A DNA stretch of 64,000 bases, taken from contig JAJZVA010000006.1 of the NCBI GenBank assembly GCA_021845905.1, positions 1 through 64,000 on the forward strand, in the 5' to 3' direction. The stretch's first letter is position 1; the number at the start of each line of letters is the position of its first letter. Positions 35,205 to 44,761 of the stretch are shown one piece after another. The position numbers were made by a program, and so were the translations under genes. The notes under the pieces are model-generated. The model saw only the letters and a list, made by a program, of their open reading frames with translations, ran no database searches and was not told the origin of the DNA. Source of the DNA: Pseudomonadota bacterium (lineage in GTDB: Bacteria; Pseudomonadota; Alphaproteobacteria; Micavibrionales; UBA2020).

Positions 35205-36539
35205 ATGAACAGGCCGAAAACGCAACCCGCCATGGCGCAGAAAACCTATAGCAATGTCAACCGGCTGAGCCTGTTCGAGCGGCCTCTGGCCAGCGGCAAG
35301 GCGCCGGAAAAATTCACTTTTTATAATTATCTCACCTTCCGCAACATCGTTGTCGGCCTCGGCATCGTCGCCTTGCTGGTTTTTCTGGCGAACGCGGTTT
35401 CAGGTCGCGTCGCCTTCATGACCGGCGCACTGATCGCCTTTGCGCTGCTGGTGCTGGCGGAAATGGCCTCGCGCCGCCGCTGGGAAAAAGACATCCTCGA
35501 ACAGCTCCAGCATATGGGCCGCGATTACGACCGCCTCGTGCGCGACGTCGCCCGCAACCGCAACGACACCGCGCTTTTGCGCAAAGACCTCTCCGTCGCG
35601 GCGGCGACCGTCGCGCGGAGCTACGACAGATCGACGGACGAGCAGATCGACCAGCGCATTCTCAAGGGCCTGATCGACCAGCTGGCCAAACTCGATACCC
35701 TGCCCGCCGCCGATCAGGAGGAAATCGACATCATCCCCGAAGAAGATTTGGGCATCACGGAAGGCGCGGATCCGGAGAAAATCGGCCTTCACCTCACCGA
35801 AACGCAAGTGCTGCAACTCGTCCAGAACGCGACCCGCCAGGACCGCGTCGACCTTTTCCTGCAGCCGATCGTCGGACTGCCCCAGCGCAAGGTGCGCTTT
35901 TACGAGATGTTGTCGCGCATCCGCATCAAGCCGGAAACGCATTTGCCCGCCAGCCGCTATATCGGCATCGCCCGCCGGCAGGAGCTCATTCCCATCATCG
36001 ACAACCTGTTGCTGTTGCGCGGCCTGCAGATCATCCGCAAATCCGAGGAAAACAACGCCGGCAACGCCTTCTTTTTCAACATCACCAGCCCTACTCTCAA
36101 CGACCCGAAGTTCATGGGCGACCTCGTCGAATTCATATCGCTCAACCGCACGCTGGCGCCCCGGCTGGTTTTCGAGCTCGCGCAGACCGATATCGCAGGC
36201 ATGAGCGCGGACGTCCTGCCGATCCTCGACGGACTCTCGAAGCTCGGCTGCCGCTTCTCGATGGATCAGGTGCACGCCCTGAAATTCAACCTCGAGCAGC
36301 TTGAGTCGCGCCATGTCCGCTTCATCAAGGTCGAGGCCGCCGTGCTGGTGCGCGAAATCAGGGATGACAGCGGCCTGCAGCGCCTCAAGCGCCTGAAAGA
36401 CGAATTCGACCGCAACGGCATAGACCTCATCGTCGAAAAAATAGAAACCGAACGCCAGTTGCTCGAAATCCTCGAGATCGACGTGGATTACGGCCAGGGC
36501 TATCTCTTCGGCAAGCCCGCGCTGTACGAGAAAAAATGA
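35205..36539 (+). CDS. Membrane-anchored degenerate EAL-domain protein, TipF-like
   Basis: The protein has 444 residues: two membrane helices (about 44-64 and 69-87), a coiled-coil or linker (about 90-195), then an EAL domain (about 200-440). Its opening DLFLQPIVGLPQRKVRFYEML and the layout resemble TipF, the c-di-GMP-binding flagellar positioning factor of Caulobacter. The EAL motif reads EML at 234-236. The metal-binding DDFGTG loop is replaced by MDQVHALKF, and the IKVEAA segment has Glu where catalytic EALs have Asp, so phosphodiesterase activity is doubtful. No flagellar gene is nearby. The ATG at 35205 has no good ribosome site; 35232 is an alternative. Confidence 0.8.
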   Translation: MNRPKTQPAMAQKTYSNVNRLSLFERPLASGKAPEKFTFYNYLTFRNIVVGLGIVALLVFLANAVSGRVAFMTGALIAFALLVLAEMASRRRWEKDILEQLQHMGRDYDRLVRDVARNRNDTALLRKDLSVAAATVARSYDRSTDEQIDQRILKGLIDQLAKLDTLPAADQEEIDIIPEEDLGITEGADPEKIGLHLTETQVLQLVQNATRQDRVDLFLQPIVGLPQRKVRFYEMLSRIRIKPETHLPASRYIGIARRQELIPIIDNLLLLRGLQIIRKSEENNAGNAFFFNITSPTLNDPKFMGDLVEFISLNRTLAPRLVFELAQTDIAGMSADVLPILDGLSKLGCRFSMDQVHALKFNLEQLESRHVRFIKVEAAVLVREIRDDSGLQRLKRLKDEFDRNGIDLIVEKIETERQLLEILEIDVDYGQGYLFGKPALYEKK

Positions 36540-37402
36540 GCACGGAAACGCATCAGCCGCCGAAACACATATCCGGCCTTTCAGAAGTCGCCGGGCTTTA
36601 CGACGGGCTCATCCTCGATCTGTGGGGCGTCGTGCATGACGGCGTCGCGCCGTTTCCCGATACCCTGCCCACGCTCGCCGCGCTTCAAAAAACAAAGAAG
36701 AAAGTCTGGCTGCTTTCAAACGCGCCGCGCCGCGCCGCCATCGTCGCCGCCAGACTCGAAGAAATGGGCATCATGCCGGACATGTACGGCGGCCTGCTGA
36801 CCTCGGGCGAAGCAAGCTGGCAGGCCTTGCGGGACGGTCTGCTCGAACAGTGGGGAAACCGCTGTCTGCACATCGGGGCGCTCTTGCGCGACTCCAGCCT
36901 TTATGAAGGGCTCGACGTCGAAATCGTCTCCGATCCCGCGCGGGCGGATTTCATCCTCAACAGCGGCGTGGAGGATTTCTCCGATACCGCCGACAAATAC
37001 ATCCCCCTCCTGAAAAACTGCTTCCTGCACAATCTTCCCATGCTATGCGCCAACCCCGACAAAATCGTCCATGTGAAGGAGCAACTGGTGGTCTGCGCCG
37101 GCACGCTCGCCGAAGCTTATGCGGCGCTGGGCGGCGAAGTCGTCTATTTTGGCAAACCCTACCGGAACGTCTACAGCCGCTGCCTGCGCGATATGGAAAC
37201 CGCCAACGTCCTTGCCGTCGGCGACGCCATGCAAACGGACATAGCAGGCGCCACCGGCGCGGGGGTTGATTCCGTCCTTGTCACGTCGGGCATTCACCGC
37301 GACGCGTTTTCTCCGGCTCAAACGGAAGCCACGCAGCATAAAGACTTTTTTGCCGGTTATCTTTTTCGGCCGCAATATACAATCGATAAGCTGTTCTGGT
37401 AA
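36536..37402 (+). CDS. HAD-superfamily class IIA hydrolase (TIGR01459-type)
   Basis: This 288-residue protein resembles NagD and phosphoglycolate phosphatases. The nucleophile motif is LILDLWGVVHDG (residues 25-36), unusual in having Trp-Gly where most HADs have DxDGT, as is typical of this subfamily. WLLSNAPRR supplies motif II and the C-terminal VLAVGDAMQTDIAGATGAG the acidic motif IV, with FGKPYRNVY ahead. The substrate is unknown. Its ATG overlaps the EAL gene stop (ATGA), so the two are co-translated; a functional link is not evident. Confidence 0.85.
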   Translation: MSTETHQPPKHISGLSEVAGLYDGLILDLWGVVHDGVAPFPDTLPTLAALQKTKKKVWLLSNAPRRAAIVAARLEEMGIMPDMYGGLLTSGEASWQALRDGLLEQWGNRCLHIGALLRDSSLYEGLDVEIVSDPARADFILNSGVEDFSDTADKYIPLLKNCFLHNLPMLCANPDKIVHVKEQLVVCAGTLAEAYAALGGEVVYFGKPYRNVYSRCLRDMETANVLAVGDAMQTDIAGATGAGVDSVLVTSGIHRDAFSPAQTEATQHKDFFAGYLFRPQYTIDKLFW

Positions 37403-37473
37403 ATAATAATTAAAAATCAAATACTTACGGTTATTTTTCTGTTCCCTAAAATTTTTCATAAATTACGAATAGT

Positions 37474-37502
37474 TTGACGATTTTAAGAAAAAGACATATG
37501 AT
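37474..37502 (+). promoter_or_regulatory. Promoter of the dotA/traY-like gene
   Basis: TTGACG (37474-37479) and TATGAT (37497-37502) with a 17-base spacer lie 40 bases before the ATG at 37543, within an AT-rich stretch. The gene therefore appears to have its own promoter. Confidence 0.65.
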
Positions 37503-37542
37503 GTAAGAATAGCTGTAGCGGGTTCTTTTCCGGGGGAAATTC

Positions 37543-40500
37543 ATGAGCGATTCGTCAGGTCAGCACAAGGCGTCGTCCGTCGCCGCTTTTCTATTTTTGC
37601 CGCAATTCGGACGCATGCTGAAAGGCGCCTCGCATATCGCTCCCATCTTCATACGCACCATCGCGGGCATTCTCGTGCAGGCCGACCTCCTGCCGCCGAC
37701 CCACCCGGCGACGCTTTACGGCGATCCCGGCGTTGAAAAATGCAAATTCACCCAGATGCTGGGCGATGCCTGGTATACCCTGCGCGCCGACCATGCCACC
37801 CCCTATCAGTGGAGCGTTTTCTGCTCGGTCGGGCTGATCATTTTCTTCGTCATATCCTCCGTCATTATGACGGTCGTCAACCTCGCCTCGGTTTATATCG
37901 GTAGCGCGGCGGCGCAGATATTCACCAACAATGCGGGGGCGTCGGATTTCGCGTCGCTTAAGGCGGACACAACAACCGGCGGGCTATGGGACAATGCTTT
38001 TCCGGTTGCTTCAAACGCGACCAACGGCGCGCACGGCACGGACTATGCCATCATCTTCCTCGACAAGATGCTTCGCCTCGGCGCAATGAACGGGGGCACG
38101 CCGATACAAAACGCCGTCGGCGCAATGATGGAAGTTTACAATACGGGCATCATGGTGATCGCCGGGGTGATGATTTTCTGGCTGATCGTCTCCGTCGTCA
38201 TCGACGCCGCGCGCACCGGGCAGATCGGCGGCGGCCGCCATAACCTCGTGTGGGCGCCGATGCGCATCATCTTCGCGCTCGGGCTCATGGTTCCGCTCGG
38301 CGCGAACGGCTTCAGCACCGGCCAGTTCATGGTGATGAAAGTCGCGGAATGGGGCAGCAACCTCGGCACAAATACCTGGGATGCCTATCTGACAAGCCTT
38401 AACAACAACATGCTTTATAAGCTTCCGTCGCAGAAAAACCTGATGGGGCTCACCAACCAGATGCTCCGCGCATGGGTCTGCGTCGTCGCCGCGAACGGCT
38501 ATTCGGATCAGGCAGAAGGCGCAAACCTGCCCAACGAACAGATCGTCGCGCGCTACGACAATACAGGCATCAATACCGCCACAGCCGGCTACAAAAGCTA
38601 TTCCTACCGCAAGCAGACCGGCTCCAACGAATGCGGCACGGTCACGTTCCCCGACCCGACAGATCCATTGCTGACACAACAGCTGGCAGCGGCAAGCGCT
38701 CCAAATCCCATAACAGGCGGGCCAAACGATGCTCTGGAAGCTGCTAAGATACAGTTCGAAATCACCATGGCCACAGACTGGAAGACCCTGTTTTATGCCG
38801 GACCCAGCAATCCGCCCGCGGCAGGGGGGCTTGACAGCCCGGATGGCAGCAGTCAAACGCAAATTGAGCAAATCGCCAATGCTTTTGCCTGCGCCTTCGT
38901 CTCGCAGCATATCTGGGGTACCGACCAAAACAATCAGGATGTCCTGCACCTGAATTGTTCGGATGGCGGAACGGTCGGCAACCCGGAAACAGCGGGCGGT
39001 ATTAACTGCAACGGCCCCGGCGGAAAACCTGCCAGCGGCATATACCCTGACATGTCCTGCGTCGAAGATGGAAATCCGAACTCAAACAAAGCTCTGGAAG
39101 ATTACATGCAAGGCGAAATCCTGCGCGATGTTACGGCAGCTTATACCACATACGACAACGCCGTCACCAAGGCAATCGGTAAGGGGCACGGATGGGCGGA
39201 TATGGGGAGCTTCTTTGAAAATCTCGCCTCCATGAACAGATTCGTTCTCTCCCAATCGAAAATCCCCGTCACCATTACAGCCGGATCCGTCCCCGAAGAA
39301 GGAGGCTTAAGCGAAAAAATCAACGAAGTCCTCAACAAATACGATGAATGGTGGCAAAAAGTGCCTTTATCGGCCTCCGCAAGCATAACAACTGCGGGCT
39401 CAACACAGGGGGGTAGCGCATTCACGCGCAACGTGAATACCGGCGGCAACAATCCCGGCGTCTCGACCAGCAACGGCGGGAGCGGGAGCGGCGGCGTTGC
39501 TAATTTTATCAGCCATATGCCTCTCGTCGGCGCCGTTTTCGGCGGCATCGAAGCCATCGGCAAGCTTGTTAACTTTTTTGTGAACGCCGCCAAATCGGTT
39601 GCGCAATTTGCAAAATCTCCCTCAGCCATGATTGCACAGTACATTGGCAACAGCATTCACTCCAATCTGCTTGATCTGGTACAACCCGATATTCAGGACA
39701 AAACAGCCTATCCTCTGACCATACTGGTAGGTCTCGGGCATGAGCTGATCGCTTTTGGTCTCGCCCTGCACCTCGCGATTTTGGGATTTTTGGTGATTGC
39801 AGGAGCCATTCCGCTGACAAGCCTCGGCTCGGCAATCGGCTCAAGCAGCCTAATGACGCTCCTGGGTTCGATCGCGACGATGTTCCTCAGTTGCGGCGCC
39901 ATCCTGTCTTTCTGGCTGCCGCTCCTGCCGCTGATCCGCGTCGCCTATGCCGTTCTGACGTGGGCCGCGGTGGTTTTTGAAGCTGTGGCGCTGGTGCCGA
40001 TCGCCGCCCTGTCGTTCCTGTCCACGACCGGCGAAGGCTGGGATGCCAAGCACGTCTTCATGAACTGGCTGGACGTCTTCACCCGTCCGGTACTGACGGT
40101 GGTCGGCTTCGTCGGCTCGCTGTTGCTGTTCAACACCTTCTTTGACTACCTTTACACCGTTTTCAAGGGAGCCATGCACACGCAAATCACCAGCCAGACA
40201 GGCATTACCGGCTTGCTGTTCGGCCTTATAGCCCTGCTTGCGGACACGGTCGTTTTCTTCATGGTGATCTATACGTCGGCAAACACCTGCTTCAAGCTGA
40301 TCAGCTCGATCCCCGACGCTTTCTACCGCTGGGCGCCGATCGGCGGCAGCCGCTCCGGCTCTGAAATGGGCGACGGCGGCGACTTTAGCGGCGGCGTCGG
40401 CAAGATGGGCAGCATGTCAGGAGAAGCCATGGCCGGCGCCGGACAGGCAGGAAACAAACTGGCGAGCACGAGAAGAGAAGCAAGAGAAAGTGCGGATAGA

Positions 40501-40626
40501 GAAGCTAAAGCAGATGCAAAGAGCGCGGCATCAGAAAGCAGAACACAGGCACGGCACGATGAGATCATTGGTGCGCTCAAAGGACCCGGAGATGATAACC
40601 TTCCTCCTGGCGGTTCCAGATATTAA
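37543..40626 (+). CDS. DotA/TraY family type IVB secretion membrane protein
   Basis: The protein has 1027 residues. The N-terminal third has hydrophobic helices near 93-117, 202-221 and 240-256, followed by a long, less hydrophobic and presumably periplasmic central region (about 280-690) with scattered Cys and Gly/Ser/Asn-rich stretches. A cluster of helices lies from about 720 to 935. Family features are GGRHNLVWAPMRIIFALGLMVPL, AKHVFMNWLDVFTRPVLTVVGF and CFKLISSIPDAFYRW. The tail is hydrophilic and charged. DotA (Dot/Icm) and TraY (IncI) are polytopic inner-membrane components of type IVB systems. No other recognised component is adjacent. The ATG follows GGGGGAAATTC. Confidence 0.85.
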   Translation: MSDSSGQHKASSVAAFLFLPQFGRMLKGASHIAPIFIRTIAGILVQADLLPPTHPATLYGDPGVEKCKFTQMLGDAWYTLRADHATPYQWSVFCSVGLIIFFVISSVIMTVVNLASVYIGSAAAQIFTNNAGASDFASLKADTTTGGLWDNAFPVASNATNGAHGTDYAIIFLDKMLRLGAMNGGTPIQNAVGAMMEVYNTGIMVIAGVMIFWLIVSVVIDAARTGQIGGGRHNLVWAPMRIIFALGLMVPLGANGFSTGQFMVMKVAEWGSNLGTNTWDAYLTSLNNNMLYKLPSQKNLMGLTNQMLRAWVCVVAANGYSDQAEGANLPNEQIVARYDNTGINTATAGYKSYSYRKQTGSNECGTVTFPDPTDPLLTQQLAAASAPNPITGGPNDALEAAKIQFEITMATDWKTLFYAGPSNPPAAGGLDSPDGSSQTQIEQIANAFACAFVSQHIWGTDQNNQDVLHLNCSDGGTVGNPETAGGINCNGPGGKPASGIYPDMSCVEDGNPNSNKALEDYMQGEILRDVTAAYTTYDNAVTKAIGKGHGWADMGSFFENLASMNRFVLSQSKIPVTITAGSVPEEGGLSEKINEVLNKYDEWWQKVPLSASASITTAGSTQGGSAFTRNVNTGGNNPGVSTSNGGSGSGGVANFISHMPLVGAVFGGIEAIGKLVNFFVNAAKSVAQFAKSPSAMIAQYIGNSIHSNLLDLVQPDIQDKTAYPLTILVGLGHELIAFGLALHLAILGFLVIAGAIPLTSLGSAIGSSSLMTLLGSIATMFLSCGAILSFWLPLLPLIRVAYAVLTWAAVVFEAVALVPIAALSFLSTTGEGWDAKHVFMNWLDVFTRPVLTVVGFVGSLLLFNTFFDYLYTVFKGAMHTQITSQTGITGLLFGLIALLADTVVFFMVIYTSANTCFKLISSIPDAFYRWAPIGGSRSGSEMGDGGDFSGGVGKMGSMSGEAMAGAGQAGNKLASTRREARESADREAKADAKSAASESRTQARHDEIIGALKGPGDDNLPPGGSRY

Positions 40627-40633
40627 AAATCCC

Positions 40634-40658
40634 AAAACCCCGCTCCGGCGGGGTTTTT
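40634..40658 (+). terminator. Rho-independent terminator after dotA/traY-like gene
   Basis: A GC-rich stem, CCCCGC (40638-40643) with GCGGGG (40648-40653), closes a TCCG loop, is extended by A/T pairs, and is followed by TTTTT. It begins about 8 bases after the stop codon. Confidence 0.9.
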
Positions 40659-40675
40659 CTTTCCATTTATGCACC

Positions 40676-40704
40676 TTGTAACGCCCTTGCGCGCAGAGTA
40701 AACT
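40676..40704 (+). promoter_or_regulatory. Candidate yejABEF promoter
   Basis: TTGTAA (40676-40681) and TAAACT (40699-40704), 17 bases apart, lie between the preceding terminator and the yejA start at 40738. Confidence 0.5.
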
Positions 40705-40737
40705 GTTGGCGTCTTTATCTTTTTTCAGGAAAATCGC

Positions 40738-42603
40738 ATGCTCGGAAATCACATGTCCAGACTGGCCGCCGTACTCGTCCTCGCTTGCACCTTTATGCCG
40801 CCGCGGACAGCCCGTGCGGATATCGCCGCAAAGCCCGAGCCCGCCATCGCCATCAGCGGCCAGCCGAAATACCATCCCGGCTTCAAACACCTTGACTACG
40901 TCAACCCCGATGCCCTCAAGGGCGGCGCGCTCCGCCTCGCCCGCGTCGGCACGTTCGACAGCCTCAATCCCTTCGTGCTCAAAAGCACGCCCGCGCCGGG
41001 CCTGAGCCTCGTCTACCAGACGCTGATGGCAAGCACGGCGGACGAGCCGTTCTCCGAATACGGGCTGATCGCAAAATCCATCGAAGTCGCGCCCGACAAA
41101 AGCTGGGTCGTCTTCACCTTGCGCAAAAACGCGCGCTGGAACGACGGCACGCCCATCACCTCCGCCGACGTGGTGTGGACGTTCAACACGCTGATGAAAG
41201 ACGGCGCGCCGTGGTTCCGCGTCTATTATGCCGCTGTCAAATCCGTCGTCGCTGAAGGACCAGAGCGCGTGAAATTCACCTTCAAAACGAAAAACAACCA
41301 CGAGCTTCCGCTGATCGTCGGTCAAATGCCCGTCCTGCCCGAACATGCCTGGAAGGGCAAAGACTTCGCCACCACCACCACGATGATGCCGCTTGGCAGC
41401 GGGCCTTACAAGGTCAAGTCCGTCAAGTACGGCCGCCGCATCGTCTATCAGCGCGTCAAAAACTGGTGGGCGAAAGACCTGCCGATCGTCAAAGGCATGT
41501 ATAACTTCAACACCATCAGCTTCGACATCTACAACGACGCGACCGTCATGCTTCAGGGGCTGTTCGCCGGGGAATACGACCTGCACGAGGAAAATATCGC
41601 CAAAAACTGGTACACCGCCTACGACAAGCCCGCCGTCAAAAAAGGCTACATCGTAAAAAAGCTGATCCCCAACCACATGCCGCAGGGCATGCAGGCCTTC
41701 ATCTTCAACATCCGCCGCCCGATGTTCAGGAACAGGCTGGTGCGCGAGGCGCTCAATTACACCTTCGACTTCGCCTGGTCGAACAAGCAGTTCGCCTACG
41801 GCAGCTACAAGCGCACCACAAGCTACTTTGAAAACTCCGTCTTCGCCTCATCGGGCGTGCCACGGGGGCAGGAACTGAAGATTCTTGAAAAGTTCAAGAA
41901 CCAACTGCCGCCGGAGCTCTTTACCAAGCCTTTTACTCTGCCTACAACCCCCGGCACCGGCTACGGCGTGCGCGGCAATCTGCTCACCGCCGCGAAACTC
42001 CTTAAAAAAGCGGGATGGAAAATCGGCCCTTCCGGTCTCCTCGAAAAAGACGGCAAGCCGTTCAAATTCCAGTTCCTGATCTATCAGGCCGCCTTCGAGC
42101 GCTGGATTGAACCCATGATCAACAACATGCGGCGGCTCGGCATCAAGGCCACGATCCGCCTCGTCGATCCCGCGCAATACCAAAAGCAGATGGACGATTT
42201 CGACTTCGACATGACCGAAGGCGGCTTCGGCGAGTCGCTCTCTCCCGGCAACGAACAGCGCTCCTATTGGGGCAGCGCCTTCGCCGACGTGCGCGGCAGC
42301 AACAACCTGATCGGCATCAAGAACCCCGTCGTCGACAAGCTGGTCGACATGATCATCCACGCGCCGGACCGCAAGGCGCTGATCGTCCGCACCCGCGCGC
42401 TCGACCGCGTTCTGTTGTGGAATTACTACGTGATCCCGAACTGGTATCTGGATGCTTTCCGCGTCGCCTACTGGAACAAGTTCGGCCAGCCGAAAACCGC
42501 GCCCGAATATGCAGGCAACGTCACCGGAACGGCGATAGACACCTGGTGGTACGATCCGCAAAAGGCCGCCACAATCCCGCGTAAATTCCTGCAAGCGCAA
42601 TAG
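40738..42603 (+). CDS. yejA: Periplasmic peptide-binding protein YejA (SBP family 5)
   Basis: The protein has 621 residues, with a signal peptide to about residue 29 (ARA before DIA). It has the family-5 solute-binding plan used for oligopeptides and, in enterobacteria, microcin C. YejA-type signatures are [26 protein letters not shown] at about 55-80, [20 protein letters not shown], and the late [24 protein letters not shown]. It captures peptides for the YejBEF transporter. Its actual ligand here is unknown. AGGA lies 9 bases upstream of the ATG. Confidence 0.93.
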   Translation: MLGNHMSRLAAVLVLACTFMPPRTARADIAAKPEPAIAISGQPKYHPGFKHLDYVNPDALKGGALRLARVGTFDSLNPFVLKSTPAPGLSLVYQTLMASTADEPFSEYGLIAKSIEVAPDKSWVVFTLRKNARWNDGTPITSADVVWTFNTLMKDGAPWFRVYYAAVKSVVAEGPERVKFTFKTKNNHELPLIVGQMPVLPEHAWKGKDFATTTTMMPLGSGPYKVKSVKYGRRIVYQRVKNWWAKDLPIVKGMYNFNTISFDIYNDATVMLQGLFAGEYDLHEENIAKNWYTAYDKPAVKKGYIVKKLIPNHMPQGMQAFIFNIRRPMFRNRLVREALNYTFDFAWSNKQFAYGSYKRTTSYFENSVFASSGVPRGQELKILEKFKNQLPPELFTKPFTLPTTPGTGYGVRGNLLTAAKLLKKAGWKIGPSGLLEKDGKPFKFQFLIYQAAFERWIEPMINNMRRLGIKATIRLVDPAQYQKQMDDFDFDMTEGGFGESLSPGNEQRSYWGSAFADVRGSNNLIGIKNPVVDKLVDMIIHAPDRKALIVRTRALDRVLLWNYYVIPNWYLDAFRVAYWNKFGQPKTAPEYAGNVTGTAIDTWWYDPQKAATIPRKFLQAQ

Positions 42604-42613
42604 GCGGAAAACA

Positions 42614-43732
42614 ATGGCCGCATACATCGTCCGCAGACTGCTCCTGATGATCCCGACGCTGTTCGGCATCATCCTGCTCAATTTTCTGATCGTGCAGATC
42701 GCGCCCGGCGGGCCGGTCGAGCAGATGATCGCGAAATTGCAGGGCATGAACGTCTCCGCGACGCAGAACTTCAACGGCTCCGGCGCCGATGCGGGGCTGA
42801 ACACCCGCTCGTTGCAACAGCAGATGAACATCTCAAGCGGCGCCAGCGACTATCGCGGCGCGCAAGGGCTTGACCCCGCCTTCATCGCCTCCCTCAAAAA
42901 GCAGTTCGGGTTCGACAAGCCGCCGGGCGCGCGATTCATGCTGATGCTGAAAAACTATCTCACCTTCAACTTCGGCAGCAGCTACTTCCAGAACAAGAAA
43001 GTCACCAGCCTCATCCTCGAAAAACTGCCGGTCTCCGTTTCTCTCGGCTTATGGTCGACGTTGCTGGTCTATCTCGTTTCCATCCCGCTCGGCATCAAGA
43101 AAGCCGTGAAAGACGGCTCTCAGTTCGACGTCTGGACGAGCGGCGTGATCGTCGCCGGTTACGCCATCCCGGGCTTTCTTTTCGCCATCCTGCTCATCGT
43201 CCTCTTCGCCGGCGGCACGTATTTTCAGATCTTCCCGCTGCGCGGCATCGTCTCCGACAACTGGGCGTCGCTCGACTGGCCGCACCGCATCCTCGATTAT
43301 TTCTGGCACATCACGCTGCCGGTCATCTCGCTTTCGATCAGCGGATTTGCGGGGCTCACCATTCTGACCAAGAACTCTTTTCTAGAAGAGATCAACAAGC
43401 AGTATGTCCTGACCGCCCGCGCCAAAGGCCTCGCGGAAAGCCGCATCCTTTACCGCCACGTCTTCCGCAACGCCATGCTGATCGTCATCTCCGGATTTCC
43501 CATGGCGCTGATGAGCATCTTCCTCACCGGCTCCGTGCTGATCGAAACAATTTTCTCGCTCGACGGCATCGGCCTGCTCGGCTACACATCGGCGATCAAC
43601 CGCGATTATCCCGTGATGTTCGGCACGCTTTACATCTTCACGCTGATCGGCTTTCTTATCAAGCTTGCGAGCGACCTGACGATGACCTTCGTCGACCCGC
43701 GCATCGACTTCGAAGCCGAGGGGGCACGATGA
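42614..43732 (+). CDS. yejB: Peptide ABC transporter permease YejB
   Basis: This inner-membrane permease has 372 residues and six helices, in the DppB/OppB fold. It starts [21 protein letters not shown] and has a long periplasmic loop after helix 1 with the YejB-type [15 protein letters not shown]. The EAA loop appears as [23 protein letters not shown] (about 273-295), which couples to the ATPase. It ends four bases into yejE (ATGA overlap). Confidence 0.94.
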   Translation: MAAYIVRRLLLMIPTLFGIILLNFLIVQIAPGGPVEQMIAKLQGMNVSATQNFNGSGADAGLNTRSLQQQMNISSGASDYRGAQGLDPAFIASLKKQFGFDKPPGARFMLMLKNYLTFNFGSSYFQNKKVTSLILEKLPVSVSLGLWSTLLVYLVSIPLGIKKAVKDGSQFDVWTSGVIVAGYAIPGFLFAILLIVLFAGGTYFQIFPLRGIVSDNWASLDWPHRILDYFWHITLPVISLSISGFAGLTILTKNSFLEEINKQYVLTARAKGLAESRILYRHVFRNAMLIVISGFPMALMSIFLTGSVLIETIFSLDGIGLLGYTSAINRDYPVMFGTLYIFTLIGFLIKLASDLTMTFVDPRIDFEAEGAR

Positions 43733-44757
43733 CGCTCTCGCCCATCACGCGCCGCCGCGTCGAACAGTTCAAGCGCAACCGCCGCGCCTGGTGGTCCTTG
43801 CGCATTTTTCTCCTGCTGTTCACGGTGTCCTGTTGCGCCAATTTCGTCGCCAACAACAAGCCGATCGTCCTCGAATACGACCATCATTTCTATTTTCCCA
43901 TCTTCACATCCTATCCGGAAACGGCCTTCGGCGGCACATTCCAGACACAGGCCGACTACCGCGACCCTTACGTGCAAAAACTGATCAAGGCGAAAGGCTG
44001 GATGCTCTGGCCGCCGGATCGCTATTCATACCAGACGATCAACTACAATCTGCAACAACCCGCGCCGTCGCCGCCCTCGGCGGAGAACTGGCTCGGCACC
44101 GACGATCAGGGCCGCGACGTCTTCGCCCGCCTGATCTACGGCTACCGCATCTCCATCCTCTTCGGCATCACGCTCACGGTTTTGAGCAGCGTGATCGGCA
44201 TCACCGTCGGCGCGCTGGAGGGATATTTCGGCGGGCTGTTCGATCTTCTTTCGCAACGCTTCATCGAAATCTGGGGCGGCATGCCGGTGCTTTTCCTGCT
44301 CATCATCATGTCGAGCGTCATCACGCCGGGGTTTTTCTCGCTGCTCGGACTGATGCTGCTTTTTTCATGGATGACGCTGGTCAACTACGTGCGCACGGAA
44401 TTTCTCAAGGCGCGCAATCTCGATTATATAAGGGCGGCCAAGGCTTTGGGGGTCTCGACGCCGGTCATCATTTTCAAGCATGCCCTGCCCAACGCCATGG
44501 TCGCGACCGTCACCATGATGCCGTTTATCCTCACAGGATCGATCGCCGCGCTGGCCAGTCTTGATTTCCTCGGTTTCGGACTGCCGCCCGGCTCAGCCTC
44601 GCTCGGCGAACTTTTGTCGCAGGGTAAAAATAACTTGCAGGCGCCTTGGCTCGGCATCACGGCATTCCTGGCGCTGGCAGTTTTGCTCAGCCTGCTCACC
44701 TTCATCGGCGAAGGCGTACGCGACGCCTTCGATCCCCGAAAAATATTCAAAGGATAA
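43729..44757 (+). CDS. yejE: Peptide ABC transporter permease YejE
   Basis: This is a 342-residue permease of the DppC/OppC type with the YejE-like N-terminal region ([21 protein letters not shown]) and periplasmic insert [41 protein letters not shown] is the hallmark periplasmic motif and [18 protein letters not shown] the coupling EAA loop. It starts at 43729, overlapping the yejB stop; an upstream extension of the frame is yejB overlap. Confidence 0.94.
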   Translation: MTLSPITRRRVEQFKRNRRAWWSLRIFLLLFTVSCCANFVANNKPIVLEYDHHFYFPIFTSYPETAFGGTFQTQADYRDPYVQKLIKAKGWMLWPPDRYSYQTINYNLQQPAPSPPSAENWLGTDDQGRDVFARLIYGYRISILFGITLTVLSSVIGITVGALEGYFGGLFDLLSQRFIEIWGGMPVLFLLIIMSSVITPGFFSLLGLMLLFSWMTLVNYVRTEFLKARNLDYIRAAKALGVSTPVIIFKHALPNAMVATVTMMPFILTGSIAALASLDFLGFGLPPGSASLGELLSQGKNNLQAPWLGITAFLALAVLLSLLTFIGEGVRDAFDPRKIFKG

Positions 44758-44761
44758 CGCG

